The translations under genes and the position numbers were made by a program. From Thiothrix subterranea (GTDB lineage Bacteria; Pseudomonadota; Gammaproteobacteria; Thiotrichales; Thiotrichaceae): a DNA stretch of 64,000 nt. How positions within the stretch are numbered: the stretch's first letter is position 1; each line of letters opens with the position of its first letter. The notes under the pieces were generated by a model, which saw only the letters and a list, made by a program, of their open reading frames with translations, was not told where the DNA came from and ran no database searches. The stretch lies in contig NZ_CP133217.1 of assembly GCF_030930995.1 (NCBI RefSeq), positions 2,966,001 to 3,030,000 on the forward strand. The letters run 5' to 3'. This document shows, one piece after another, positions 8,127 to 16,658 of this stretch.

Positions 8127-10730
8127 ATGAACACTCAATACCGTAAACAGCTACCCGGCACACAACTGGACTACTTCGATACACGCGCAGCGATCGAAGC
8201 CATCCAGCCCGGCAGCTATGAAACATTGCCGTACACCTCACGTGTATTGGCCGAACAACTGGTACGCCGTTGCGAACCAGACATGCTGACTGACTCGCTC
8301 AAGCAATTGATTGAAGGCAAACAGGATCTGGATTTCCCTTGGTATCCCGCCCGCGTGGTCTGCCACGACATCCTCGGTCAAACCGCACTGGTGGATTTAG
8401 CTGGCTTGCGTGACGCGATTGCCGACCAAGGCGGCGACCCGGCGAAAGTTAACCCAGTCGTTCCAACACAATTAATCGTTGACCACTCGCTGGCAGTCGA
8501 ATGCGGCGGTTTCGACCCCGATGCTTTCGCCAAAAACCGCGCCATCGAAGACCGTCGTAACGAAGACCGTTTCCACTTCATCGAGTGGACGAAGACCGCG
8601 TTCAAAAACGTGGACGTAATCCCCGCAGGCAACGGCATCATGCACCAGATCAACCTGGAGAAAATGTCTCCGGTGATTCAAGCGCGTGAAGGCGTTGCGT
8701 TCCCTGATACCTGCGTAGGCACTGACTCGCACACCCCGCACGTTGATGCACTCGGCGTTATCGCCATCGGTGTCGGCGGTTTGGAAGCCGAAACCGTCAT
8801 GCTGGGTCTGCCTTCCATGATGCGCCTGCCCGACATTATCGGCGTGAAACTGACCGGAAAACGTCAACCGGGCATCACTGCCACCGACATCGTGCTGGCG
8901 ATCACCGAATTCCTGCGCAAAGAACGGGTGGTGTCGGCTTGGCTGGAATTCTTCGGCGAAGGCGCGAAAAACCTCACCATCGGCGACCGTGCCACCATTT
9001 CCAATATGACCCCGGAATTCGGCGCGTCTGCTGGCATGTTCTACATCGACGAACAAACCATCGACTACCTGAAACTGACCGGGCGCGAACCTGAGCAAGT
9101 GGCACTGGTTGAAAACTACGCCAAAACCACGGGCTTGTGGGCAGACGCACTGGTGAACGCCAAATACCCGCGTGTACTGGAATTCGACCTGTCTAGCGTG
9201 GTGCGCAATATGGCGGGTCCTTCCAACCCACACCGCCGTTTGCCAACGTCTGCTTTGGCAGAACGTGGTATTGCGGTGAATCTTGCAGCAGCGCAAGCGG
9301 AAGAAGCAGAAGGCAAAATGCCAGACGGCGCAGTCATCATTGCCGCAATCACGTCTTGCACCAATACCTCCAACCCACGCAATGTGGTTGCCGCCGCTTT
9401 GCTGGCACGCAACGCCAACAAGCTGGGTCTGGTACGCAAACCGTGGGTGAAAACCTCGTTCGCGCCGGGTTCTAAAGTTGCCGAGCTGTACCTGAAAGAA
9501 GCGGGTTTGCTGACTGAACTGGAACAACTCGGTTTCGGTATCGTCGGCTTTGCTTGCACTACCTGTAACGGTATGTCGGGCGCACTCGACCCGGTTATCC
9601 AGCAAGAAATCATCGACCGAGACCTGTACGCGACCGCTGTATTGTCGGGCAACCGTAACTTTGACGGGCGTATCCACCCGTATGCCAAACAAGCGTTCCT
9701 CGCGTCCCCGCCGCTTGTGGTGGCTTACGCAATTGCCGGAACAATCCGTTTCGACATCGAAAAAGATGTGTTGGGTACTGACAAAGATGGCAACCCGATC
9801 ACGCTGAAAGACATCTGGCCTGCTGACGAAGAAATCGACGCAATCGTTGCCGCTTCCGTTAAACCGGAACAGTTCAAGCAAATCTATATTCCGATGTTTG
9901 ATTTGGGCGTGATCGAACAGGCGAAAAGCCCGCTGTATGACTGGCGTCCCATGTCCACCTACATCCGCCGCCCGCCGTATTGGGAAGGCGCATTGGCAGG
10001 TGAGCGCACCCTGAAAGGGATGCTGCCGCTGGCTGTATTGCCCGACAATATCACCACTGACCACTTGTCGCCTTCCAACGCGATCATGATGAACAGTGCG
10101 GCGGGTGAATACCTCCACAAAATGGGCTTGCCGGAAGAAGACTTCAACTCTTACGCAACTCACCGTGGCGACCACCTGACGGCACAACGTGCTACTTTCG
10201 CCAACCCCAAGCTGATTAATGAAATGGCCGTGGTGGATGGTCAGGTCAAACAAGGTTCCCTCGCACGGGTTGAGCCAGAAGGTCAAGTCATGCGCATGTG
10301 GGAAGCGATCGAAACCTACATGGAACGCAAACAACCGCTGATAATTGTGGCGGGCGCGGACTACGGTCAAGGTTCAAGCCGTGACTGGGCTGCCAAGGGC
10401 GTGCGGTTGGCAGGTGTCGAAGCCATCGTGGCGGAAGGCTTCGAGCGCATCCACCGTACCAATCTGGTCGGTATGGGCGTGCTGCCGCTGGAGTTCAAGG
10501 CTGGCGAAACGCGCAAGACTTACGCCATCGACGGCACCGAAAGCTATGACGTGGAAGGTGAGATTTCCCCGCGTGCAACGCTAACCGTGGTAATGCATCG
10601 CAGAAACGGCGAAACCGTGCGGATTCCTGTCACGTGCCGTCTGGATACTGCTGCCGAAGTGCGCGTGTACAACGCGGGTGGTGTGTTGCAACGCTTTGCG
10701 CAGGACTTCCTCGAAGGAGCAGCAGCGTAG
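8127..10730 (+). CDS. acnD: Fe-S 2-methylcitrate dehydratase AcnD
   Basis: An 867-residue aconitase-superfamily enzyme. The [4Fe-4S] ligand cysteines are C411 (SCTNTSNP) and C477/C480 (ACTTCNG). The C-terminal swivel domain shows GSSRDWAAKG and HRTNLVGMGVLP. AcnD dehydrates 2-methylcitrate to 2-methylaconitate and works together with PrpF, replacing the cofactor-free PrpD. The operon indeed has prpF and no prpD. Its TAG stop overlaps the GTG start of prpF by one base (TAGTG), so the two are probably translationally coupled. Confidence 0.95.
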   Translation: MNTQYRKQLPGTQLDYFDTRAAIEAIQPGSYETLPYTSRVLAEQLVRRCEPDMLTDSLKQLIEGKQDLDFPWYPARVVCHDILGQTALVDLAGLRDAIADQGGDPAKVNPVVPTQLIVDHSLAVECGGFDPDAFAKNRAIEDRRNEDRFHFIEWTKTAFKNVDVIPAGNGIMHQINLEKMSPVIQAREGVAFPDTCVGTDSHTPHVDALGVIAIGVGGLEAETVMLGLPSMMRLPDIIGVKLTGKRQPGITATDIVLAITEFLRKERVVSAWLEFFGEGAKNLTIGDRATISNMTPEFGASAGMFYIDEQTIDYLKLTGREPEQVALVENYAKTTGLWADALVNAKYPRVLEFDLSSVVRNMAGPSNPHRRLPTSALAERGIAVNLAAAQAEEAEGKMPDGAVIIAAITSCTNTSNPRNVVAAALLARNANKLGLVRKPWVKTSFAPGSKVAELYLKEAGLLTELEQLGFGIVGFACTTCNGMSGALDPVIQQEIIDRDLYATAVLSGNRNFDGRIHPYAKQAFLASPPLVVAYAIAGTIRFDIEKDVLGTDKDGNPITLKDIWPADEEIDAIVAASVKPEQFKQIYIPMFDLGVIEQAKSPLYDWRPMSTYIRRPPYWEGALAGERTLKGMLPLAVLPDNITTDHLSPSNAIMMNSAAGEYLHKMGLPEEDFNSYATHRGDHLTAQRATFANPKLINEMAVVDGQVKQGSLARVEPEGQVMRMWEAIETYMERKQPLIIVAGADYGQGSSRDWAAKGVRLAGVEAIVAEGFERIHRTNLVGMGVLPLEFKAGETRKTYAIDGTESYDVEGEISPRATLTVVMHRRNGETVRIPVTCRLDTAAEVRVYNAGGVLQRFAQDFLEGAAA

Positions 10731-11908
10731 TGTCCCACGTCCCTCAAATCAAAATCCCCGCCACGTACATGCGTGGCGGCACATCGAAAGGTGTGTTTTT
10801 CAAGCTGACCGACTTGCCGGAAGCGGCGCAAGTCCCCGGCGCTGCACGGGATGCAATCCTATTGCGCGTGATCGGCAGTCCCGACCCTTACGGCAAGCAA
10901 ACCGACGGCATGGGTGGCGCGACTTCCAGCACCAGCAAAACCGTGATTCTGGCGAAAAGCGAGCAACCCGACCACGACGTGGATTACCTGTTTGGGCAGG
11001 TTGCCATCGACAAGGCGTTCGTGGACTGGAGCGGCAACTGCGGCAACCTGACTGCTGCGGTTGGCTCTTTCGCCATCAATAACGGCTTGGTCGATGCCGA
11101 ACGCTTACCGCAAAACGGCATTGCCGTGGTACGCATCTGGCAGAAAAACATCCAGAAAACCATTATCGCCAATGTGCCAATGACCAATGGCGAAGTGCAA
11201 GAAACCGGCGATTTCGAGCTGGATGGCGTGACCTTCCCGGCGGCAGAAGTGCAGGTGGAATTCATCAGCCCGGTGGATGCCACTGACGCGATGTTCCCCA
11301 CTGGCAATCTGGTGGATGAGCTAGAAGTACCGGGTGTGGGTACGTTCCAAGCCACCATGATCAATGCCGGAATCCCCACCGTGTTTTTGAATGCGGCAGA
11401 TATTGGTTACACCGGCTGTGAATTGCAAGACGCTATCAACGGCGATGCCAAAGCGCTGGCGATGTTTGAAACCATCCGTGCTTACGGTGCGGTGAAAATG
11501 GGTTTGATTACGGATGTCGCGGAAGCGGCAGGTCGTCAGCACACGCCTAAAGTCGCGTTTGTTGGCAAGCCCGAAGCTTACGTGTCATCCAGCGGCAAAC
11601 AGATTAATGCGACCGACATTGATTTGAACGTTCGCGCTTTGTCGATGGGCAAATTGCACCACGCGATGATGGGTACGGCGGCGGTAGCAATTGGTACAGC
11701 CGCTGCGATTCCCGGCACCTTGGTCAACCTCGCCGCTGGCGGTGGTGATCGCAGTGTCGTGACCTTCGGACACCCTTCCGGTACGTTGAAAGTGGGTGCG
11801 GCTGCTAGCGCAACCAACGGCGATTGGAAAGTAGAAAAAGTCGTGATGAGCCGCAGTGCGCGGGTGTTGATGGAAGGCTGGGTACGCATTCCCGGTGATT
11901 GCTTCTAG
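10730..11908 (+). CDS. prpF: 2-methylaconitate cis-trans isomerase PrpF
   Basis: A 392-residue protein converting the AcnD product to cis-2-methylaconitate. The start is the GTG at 10730: the conserved PrpF opening (VPQIKIPATYMRGGTSKGVFF, allowing for small differences) begins within a few codons, and a GAAGGAG site lies about 11 bases upstream inside acnD. The long in-frame extension to 10634 is only read-through of acnD sequence. Other family segments are WSGNCGNLTAAVG and GTLVNLAAGGGDR. The stop codon runs directly into a dispersed palindromic repeat. Confidence 0.93.
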   Translation: MSHVPQIKIPATYMRGGTSKGVFFKLTDLPEAAQVPGAARDAILLRVIGSPDPYGKQTDGMGGATSSTSKTVILAKSEQPDHDVDYLFGQVAIDKAFVDWSGNCGNLTAAVGSFAINNGLVDAERLPQNGIAVVRIWQKNIQKTIIANVPMTNGEVQETGDFELDGVTFPAAEVQVEFISPVDATDAMFPTGNLVDELEVPGVGTFQATMINAGIPTVFLNAADIGYTGCELQDAINGDAKALAMFETIRAYGAVKMGLITDVAEAAGRQHTPKVAFVGKPEAYVSSSGKQINATDIDLNVRALSMGKLHHAMMGTAAVAIGTAAAIPGTLVNLAAGGGDRSVVTFGHPSGTLKVGAAASATNGDWKVEKVVMSRSARVLMEGWVRIPGDCF

Positions 11909-11968
11909 TTGGCTTCGACTTCGCTCAGCCAACGGGGACATACGTTCCCTGAGCGAAGTCGAAGGGAA
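11908..11968. repeat. Dispersed double-hairpin repeat (family A), copy 1
   Basis: Two neighbouring hairpins, GTTGGCT...AGCCAAC and GTTCCCT...AGGGAAC, with GACTTCGCTCA/TGAGCGAAGTC in between, so the two halves also pair with each other. Related copies are at 16499-16566 and 18215-18277, and a half copy is at 14693-14718. The element begins within the prpF stop codon and ends just before the prpE ribosome site, so it sits inside the operon transcript. Confidence 0.8.
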
Positions 11969-11990
11969 TATTTTTGAGGAGGAGATTACA

Positions 11991-13880
11991 ATGAGTTACC
12001 AAGCAGAATACGACCGCTCGATGAACGACCCAGAAGGTTTCTGGAAAGAAAAGTCTGAAGCCCTGAAGTGGTTCAAAGCCCCTGAGAAAATCCTGTCGCA
12101 AGACGAACACGGCATTTTCCATTGGTTTGCCGATGGTGAAATGAATACCGCGTACATGGCGCTGGATTACCACGTTGAAAACGGACGTGGCGATCAAGTC
12201 GCGATCATTTACGACTCGCCGGTTACTGACACCAAGAAAACCTACACCTACACCGAATTGCGTGATGAAGTAGCGCTGGTAGCTGGGATGCTGGCAGGTC
12301 TTGGCGTGGAAAAAGGCGACCGCGTTATCATTTACATGCCGATGATCCCCGAAGCGGTGATCAGCATGTTGGCAACCGCACGTTTGGGCGCAATCCATTC
12401 CGTGGTATTTGGTGGGTTTGCTGCCCCTGAATTGGCACAGCGGATTGAAGATGCGCAACCGAAAGTGATGATTTCGGCCTCTTGCGGGATCGAAATCAAG
12501 CGCGTGATTGAGTACAAACCGCTGCTCGACAAAGCGATTGATTTGTCGGCACACAAACCGCAAAGCTGCATTATTTTCCAACGTCCGCAAGCCACTTCTC
12601 CGCTGATTGCAGGGCGTGACCACGACTGGAACGAGTTGATGGCAATGGCTACTCCGGCGGATTGCGTCCCCGTGAAAGGCACTGACCCGCTGTACATCCT
12701 TTACACTTCCGGCACAACCGGCAAGCCTAAGGGCGTGGTGCGTGAGAATGGCGGTCATGCCGTCGCACTGAACTACAGTATGCAGGCGATTTACAATATG
12801 AACCCCGGCGATGTGTTCTGGGCTGCGTCTGACGTGGGCTGGGTAGTGGGTCACTCGTACATTGTGTATGCGCCATTGCTGCGCGGTTGCACCACGATTG
12901 TGTACGAAGGCAAGCCGGTTATGACACCGGATGCGGGTGCATTCTGGCGCATTACCGAAGAGTACGGCGTGAAAGGTTTGTTCTCTGCCCCGACTGCGTT
13001 CCGTGCCATCAAGAAAGATGACCCGAATGCGGAGCTGATCAAGCAATACGATACCAGCAGCTTGCTGACCATCTTCTCGGCGGGCGAACGCCTTGACCCA
13101 CCGACGCAAGAGTGGATGATGGAAAAAACTGGCAAGCCAGTGATCGACCATTGGTGGCAGACTGAAACGGGCTGGGGCATTACTGCCAACCTGCAAGGTG
13201 TTGAGCCAATGCCGGTCAAGCTGGGTTCTTCCACCATGCCGACCCCCGGTTTCAATGTGCAGATTCTGGACGAAAACGGACAGGTGTTGGGCAGAAATGA
13301 ACAAGGCTTCATTGCGCTGAAATTGCCATTGCCACCAAGCTGTTTGGCGACAATTTGGGGCGATGTGGAGAAGTTCAAATCCAGCTATCTGCAAACCTTT
13401 GATGGTTATTATGCCAGCGGCGACGGCGGTTACATCGACGAAGACGGCTATGTATTCGTCATGGGTCGCGTGGATGACGTGATGAACGTGGCAGGGCATC
13501 GTTTGTCTACTGGCGAGATGGAAGAAGTCGTGGGTGGGCATCCGTCTGTTGCCGAATGCGCGGTGATTGCACGCGATGATGACCTGAAAGGGCAATTGCC
13601 AATGGGTCTGGTCGTGCTGAAAACGGGTGCGGATATCGACGAGGAAACCTTGTCGAAGGAGCTGACGCAGATGATCCGCAGTGCGATTGGCGCGATTGCT
13701 TGCTACAAAGAAACGCACATCGTTAAGCGTTTGCCGAAAACCCGTTCGGGCAAGACCTTGCGCAAGAGCTTGCGGCAGATGGTGAATGGGCAGCCGTATG
13801 TGGTGCCTTCCACCATTGATGACGTGACAATTATGCCGGAGATTGAGGCGTTGTTGCGTGAGAAGGGTGTGATCGCCTAA
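11991..13880 (+). CDS. prpE: Propionate--CoA ligase (PrpE type)
   Basis: A 629-residue AMP-forming acyl-CoA synthetase. The P-loop-like YTSGTTGKPKGV begins at residue 238, WWQTETGWG is the A5-type motif, and the hinge GRVDDVMNVAGHRLSTGEMEE precedes the C-terminal domain. The catalytic, acetylatable lysine is K588 in KTRSGKTLRK. The start at 11991 is set by a strong GAGGAGGAG site and matches the usual PrpE N-terminus; the open frame further upstream is only the repeat. It feeds the cycle by activating propionate to propionyl-CoA. Acetyl-CoA synthetase activity cannot be excluded, but the operon context supports PrpE. Confidence 0.9.
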   Translation: MSYQAEYDRSMNDPEGFWKEKSEALKWFKAPEKILSQDEHGIFHWFADGEMNTAYMALDYHVENGRGDQVAIIYDSPVTDTKKTYTYTELRDEVALVAGMLAGLGVEKGDRVIIYMPMIPEAVISMLATARLGAIHSVVFGGFAAPELAQRIEDAQPKVMISASCGIEIKRVIEYKPLLDKAIDLSAHKPQSCIIFQRPQATSPLIAGRDHDWNELMAMATPADCVPVKGTDPLYILYTSGTTGKPKGVVRENGGHAVALNYSMQAIYNMNPGDVFWAASDVGWVVGHSYIVYAPLLRGCTTIVYEGKPVMTPDAGAFWRITEEYGVKGLFSAPTAFRAIKKDDPNAELIKQYDTSSLLTIFSAGERLDPPTQEWMMEKTGKPVIDHWWQTETGWGITANLQGVEPMPVKLGSSTMPTPGFNVQILDENGQVLGRNEQGFIALKLPLPPSCLATIWGDVEKFKSSYLQTFDGYYASGDGGYIDEDGYVFVMGRVDDVMNVAGHRLSTGEMEEVVGGHPSVAECAVIARDDDLKGQLPMGLVVLKTGADIDEETLSKELTQMIRSAIGAIACYKETHIVKRLPKTRSGKTLRKSLRQMVNGQPYVVPSTIDDVTIMPEIEALLREKGVIA

Positions 13881-13899
13881 GAAGACCCTCACCCCCTAG

Positions 13900-13928
13900 C
13901 CCCCTCTCCCGCCAAGCGGTAGAGGGGG
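13900..13928 (+). terminator. Hairpin after prpE
   Basis: CCCCCTCT and AGAGGGGG pair around a 13-base loop, between the end of prpE and the converging small gene. There is no U-tract, so it may be another dispersed palindrome that also limits read-through. Confidence 0.45.
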
Positions 13929-13938
13929 ACAGCTTCTT

Positions 13939-14148
13939 TCAACGAGCGTTTCGCTGTTCTTGGATTCCAGCCATAATGTCTTCGAGACTTAGGCTGTCAA
14001 CCCACTGCTTTCTTTCCTGCGTATAGTCCCCGTGACCTAAGCTGAACTGATTCAGAAACTTGAAAGCATCAACCACCCCTAGCTGTTGAAATAGGATATG
14101 GGTGGCTTTTTGGTTGATTTCAGCAATTGTATGCGCATTTAAATTCAT
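13939..14148 (-). CDS. Small hypothetical protein paired with PIN-domain gene
   Basis: A 69-residue, largely helical protein with no recognised domain; the stretch DIMAGIQEQRNAR closes it. Its ATG overlaps the stop of the upstream PIN gene (ATGA), so the two are almost certainly co-translated. By position it could be the antitoxin of a toxin-first module, but it lacks an obvious DNA-binding motif, so that is inference. It converges with prpE. Confidence 0.55.
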   Translation of the reverse strand: MNLNAHTIAEINQKATHILFQQLGVVDAFKFLNQFSLGHGDYTQERKQWVDSLSLEDIMAGIQEQRNAR

Positions 14149-14585
14149 CGTGCGACCTCAGTGATAAGTTCCAATGGCGATGTAACTTTTGTATTGCCGC
14201 TATTAGCGACTTTGGCTTTTTTCAAAAAATTGTCATCCGTAGTGCAGAAATAATCAACACCTGCACTGATGGCAGAAGCCAAATGCAACGCATCCATAGG
14301 CTTGATGCCTTGTGTCATGAAGACACGGGCAGATTGCTGAATTTCATCATTAACAGTAATTTGCTGGCAGGTAAGGCGTAACATTTCTTCAATGCGACTT
14401 TTTCGATTGGCATCAGAAATTCGCGAAATTTCGAAATCCAGTGCCTCAGATCCGGCGAGCTTCAAGTACTGTTTTTCAACCAAACCCAATATTGTCAAAA
14501 TCGCTTCAGCCTCAACATTGATACGCGGTTGAGTACGGTCGTCCAATGGTCGTTGCAAGCAACAGGTGTCCAAGTAAATAAGCAT
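14145..14585 (-). CDS. PIN-domain protein (putative VapC-like RNase toxin)
   Basis: A 146-residue PIN-fold protein. MLIYLDTCCLQRP supplies the first acidic residue (D6). MDALHLASAISAGVDYF and TTDDNFLKKA supply the later acidic positions expected of a Mg-dependent ribonuclease. It is the first gene of a two-gene unit with the 69-residue protein. Toxin activity is inferred from the family. Confidence 0.75.
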   Translation of the reverse strand: MLIYLDTCCLQRPLDDRTQPRINVEAEAILTILGLVEKQYLKLAGSEALDFEISRISDANRKSRIEEMLRLTCQQITVNDEIQQSARVFMTQGIKPMDALHLASAISAGVDYFCTTDDNFLKKAKVANSGNTKVTSPLELITEVAR

Positions 14586-14692
14586 TATCTGCCAACTCTG
14601 CTGATTTCAAAAATATAGACTGTAGCATTTGATTACACGCGAAGCATCTGATAAAGGCAAGAACAAGAACTATCCAGAGGGCAGCGAGACAC

Positions 14693-14718
14693 GTTCAATG
14701 AGCGTAGCCGAAGGGAAC
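14693..14718. repeat. Dispersed repeat family A, half copy
   Basis: GTTCAATGAGCGTAGCCGAAGGGAAC closely matches one hairpin of the family A repeat, with a shortened stem. It lies about 60 bases upstream of the broken hsdM. Confidence 0.55.
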
Positions 14719-14776
14719 ACGCTATAATCCGCACCCTCTCTTCATTTCGGCACAGGCCAACAAGGATGCTTACCCT

Positions 14777-15424
14777 ATGATCACGGGCGAACTCAAATCC
14801 AAAATCGACAAAATCTGGGACACTATGTGATCAGGCGGTATTTCCAACCCGCTGGTGGTGATTGAACAGCTTACCTATCTGCTGTTTATCAAACGGCTGG
14901 ATGAGTTGCACACCCTCAAGGAAAAACAGGCGAACCGTACACTTAAGCCGCTGGAAAACCCGATTTTCAGTGAGAAACAAGCCGCGTTGCGCTGGTCGCG
15001 TTTCAAAGGCATGAATGCTGAGGTGATGTTCGCCACCGTGCGCGATCAGGTGTTCCCTTTCATCAAAACGCTGGGGCAGAACACGACGGATGCGGAAGCC
15101 ACGCAAAACACCTACAGCCAGCACATGAAGGATGCCATGCTTACCATGCCGTCGCCGCGTGTGTTGTCGAACGTGGTGGATCAGCTTGATAGCATTGATA
15201 TGAGTGATGCCGATACCAAGGGCGATTTGTACGAATACATGCTGGGCAAGATTGCCAGTGCGGGGCAAAACGGGCAGTTCCGCACGCCGCGCCATATTAT
15301 CAAGCTGATGGTGGATATGACCGCGCCTACCCCACAAGATGCGATTTGTGACCCGGCGTGTGGGACGGCGGGGAGCGAAGAGATACCGCCGTTTCTTGTT
15401 CCTCCCCTCATAAGGGGAGGTTAG
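14777..15424 (+). pseudogene. hsdM: Type I restriction-modification methyltransferase HsdM, nonsense and 3' truncated
   Basis: ATG 14777 starts a normal HsdM N-terminus (ITGELKSKIDKIWDTM), but codon 18 is TGA (14828-14830) where the family has Trp (TGG) before SGGISNPL. The frame then continues with HsdM sequence through NGQFRTPRHIIKLMVDM to the SAM-binding motif I DPACGTAG. At about 15375 the homology stops and a palindromic repeat half (15401-15438) supplies the stop. Everything from motif I onward, including the NPPF catalytic motif, is missing, and so is hsdS. The gene cannot make a working methyltransferase. Confidence 0.85.
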
Positions 15425-15438
15425 GTGGGGTTTCTTCA
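15401..15438. repeat. Dispersed repeat family B (CCTCCCCT-AT-AAGGGGAGG), half copy
   Basis: CCTCCCCTCATAAGGGGAGG is a short hairpin followed by TTAGGTGGGGTTTCTT. It closely matches the right arm of the full element inside the phosphoribosyltransferase gene at 52798-52909. It lies exactly at the break point of hsdM. Confidence 0.7.
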
Positions 15439-15448
15439 GGCAGGTCAA

Positions 15449-15808
15449 TCACGCCGCCTGTTTCAGATTCAGCTTGATGTCCAGATCGTCCCAAGGTACA
15501 TACACCAGATCACTGTCATCTTTTTCAATCAGACTGATTTCCTGCATAGCTTTTACGTCCGTATGCGTATTTTTGTAGTCGCGATTGAGAATTTCGGACA
15601 GCTTTTTGATGCTGATATGCCCGTGTTTGCGCAATACTGTCAACAATTCCCAACGTTTGGGAGTGAGGAATGACAAAAAGCCCGTCATGGATTCAAACGT
15701 CAGACGGTTTAAAGGAGCAGCGGCTGCACCACTTTCCCAAACGTTGATCACATCGGCAAAGTCATCGTCCATATCACCGATACTAATGATTAATGTGTTA
15801 TCACTCAT
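15449..15808 (-). CDS. TumA-like winged-helix antitoxin (HVO_A0114 family), orphan
   Basis: A 119-residue protein from the ATG at 15808 (an earlier in-frame ATG at 15832 is less likely). The middle (FLTPKRWELLTVLRKHG, LNRDYKNTHTDVKAM) and the C-terminal LVYVPWDDLDIKLNL match the winged-helix proteins that act as antitoxin to DUF6516/TumE toxins. No TumE-like gene adjoins it: upstream on the same strand is a DUF5615 gene instead. It may therefore be an orphan or have a new partner. It lies between the two broken R-M genes, in the opposite orientation. Confidence 0.65.
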   Translation of the reverse strand: MSDNTLIISIGDMDDDFADVINVWESGAAAAPLNRLTFESMTGFLSFLTPKRWELLTVLRKHGHISIKKLSEILNRDYKNTHTDVKAMQEISLIEKDDSDLVYVPWDDLDIKLNLKQAA

Positions 15809-15847
15809 GTTGTCGTACCTGCTGAATATCAATGCCGCTAAGAATCG

Positions 15848-16192
15848 TTACCCCAGCCCCTCTACCCTGTCGTTATAAACCTGAACCAGTTTATAAGTCT
15901 CGCTCAACAGACACACCTGATCCCATAACTGGCTAAGATGCTGATGAAACTCACGCATTTTCATATTGCCCGTCCTGATATGGATGATTCGGGGCGGTGG
16001 GTCATTCAGCAAGATAAGATCTGAGAAATCAGCATCTTTGGTAACAATCACCAAATTATGTTGTTTGGCGTATTCCCATATTTCACTGTCTTTCATTTCA
16101 TCATCAATGTTGACAACGTGTTCGTACTCTTCACCCGCCCACAGTGAGAAATAACGGGGTAGATTCACGTCAATAAGGTACTTTTTCATCAC
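15848..16192 (-). CDS. DUF5615 PIN-like protein (putative toxin)
   Basis: A 114-residue protein of the Mut7-C/DUF5615 PIN-like group. LIDVNLP near the N-terminus and IVTKDADFSDL give the acidic residues, and PRIIHIRTGNM is typical. It follows the DUF433 gene directly (stop then GTG, with ATG at the second codon, 16189). DUF433-DUF5615 pairs are widespread and predicted to be toxin-antitoxin modules. Ribonuclease activity is inferred. Confidence 0.75.
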   Translation of the reverse strand: MMKKYLIDVNLPRYFSLWAGEEYEHVVNIDDEMKDSEIWEYAKQHNLVIVTKDADFSDLILLNDPPPRIIHIRTGNMKMREFHQHLSQLWDQVCLLSETYKLVQVYNDRVEGLG

Positions 16193-16441
16193 TCAGGCAA
16201 TCTTTCGCAGGGTATAACGCTGATCCATCAAGCGGCTGGCAAACGCAAGGCACGCGGGAATATCCTCAGCTTCCAAGGATGGATGCTGGCGCAAAATCTC
16301 GCTGACGCTTTCTCCAGCACCCAAATAGTCCAATATGGTATGTACCGTAATCCGTTTGCCACGGATGGTTGGCTTGCCATTGCACACATCAGGGTCAATA
16401 CTCACCCTGCCGTAAAGGTAACGAACGTTTTCCAGTGTCAT
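16193..16441 (-). CDS. DUF433 antitoxin-like protein
   Basis: An 82-residue protein with the DUF433 pattern (SIDPDVCNGKPTIRGKRITVHTI at residues 10-32, seen as GKPTIRGKRI) and a helix-turn-helix-like C-terminus. The start is the ATG at 16441; the longer frame upstream runs into repeat sequence. It is first in a two-gene unit with the DUF5615 protein and is probably its antitoxin and autorepressor, by analogy. Confidence 0.75.
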   Translation of the reverse strand: MTLENVRYLYGRVSIDPDVCNGKPTIRGKRITVHTILDYLGAGESVSEILRQHPSLEAEDIPACLAFASRLMDQRYTLRKIA

Positions 16442-16498
16442 ACTTCGTACTCCTGCTATCTGATACCAAGATTGTAACACAAGCGAAGATAACGCAAT

Positions 16499-16566
16499 GT
16501 TCCCTTCGACTCCGCTCAGGGAACGAAAGTGGCACGACCCGTTGGCTGAGCGTAGCCGAAGCCAAC
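16499..16566. repeat. Dispersed double-hairpin repeat (family A), copy 2
   Basis: GTTCCCTTCGACTCCGCTCAGGGAAC followed after a 16-base spacer by GTTGGCTGAGCGTAGCCGAAGCCAAC. This is the same two hairpins as copy 1 but in reversed order. It lies in the shared upstream region between DUF433 (minus) and hsdR (plus). Confidence 0.75.
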
Positions 16567-16658
16567 ACACACCGAAGCCAAGCTCAATCTTTCATCTAAG
16601 CGAATAAGTGGTATTATCTGCCCATTATTCATTTTGCTTGCTGTAATAGGGCTATCAC

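Noticed and set aside
8472-10370. A 632-codon open frame on the minus strand opposite acnD
   Set aside because: It is a mirror of a strongly conserved coding region with high third-position GC; the translation is rich in His, Arg, Gln and Phe without domains.
11925-13892. A 655-codon open frame opposite prpE
   Set aside because: Shadow of prpE; no recognisable motif and no ribosome site.
14828-14830. TGA in hsdM as a selenocysteine codon
   Set aside because: The family has Trp at this place, no SECIS-like hairpin follows, and the gene is truncated downstream anyway.
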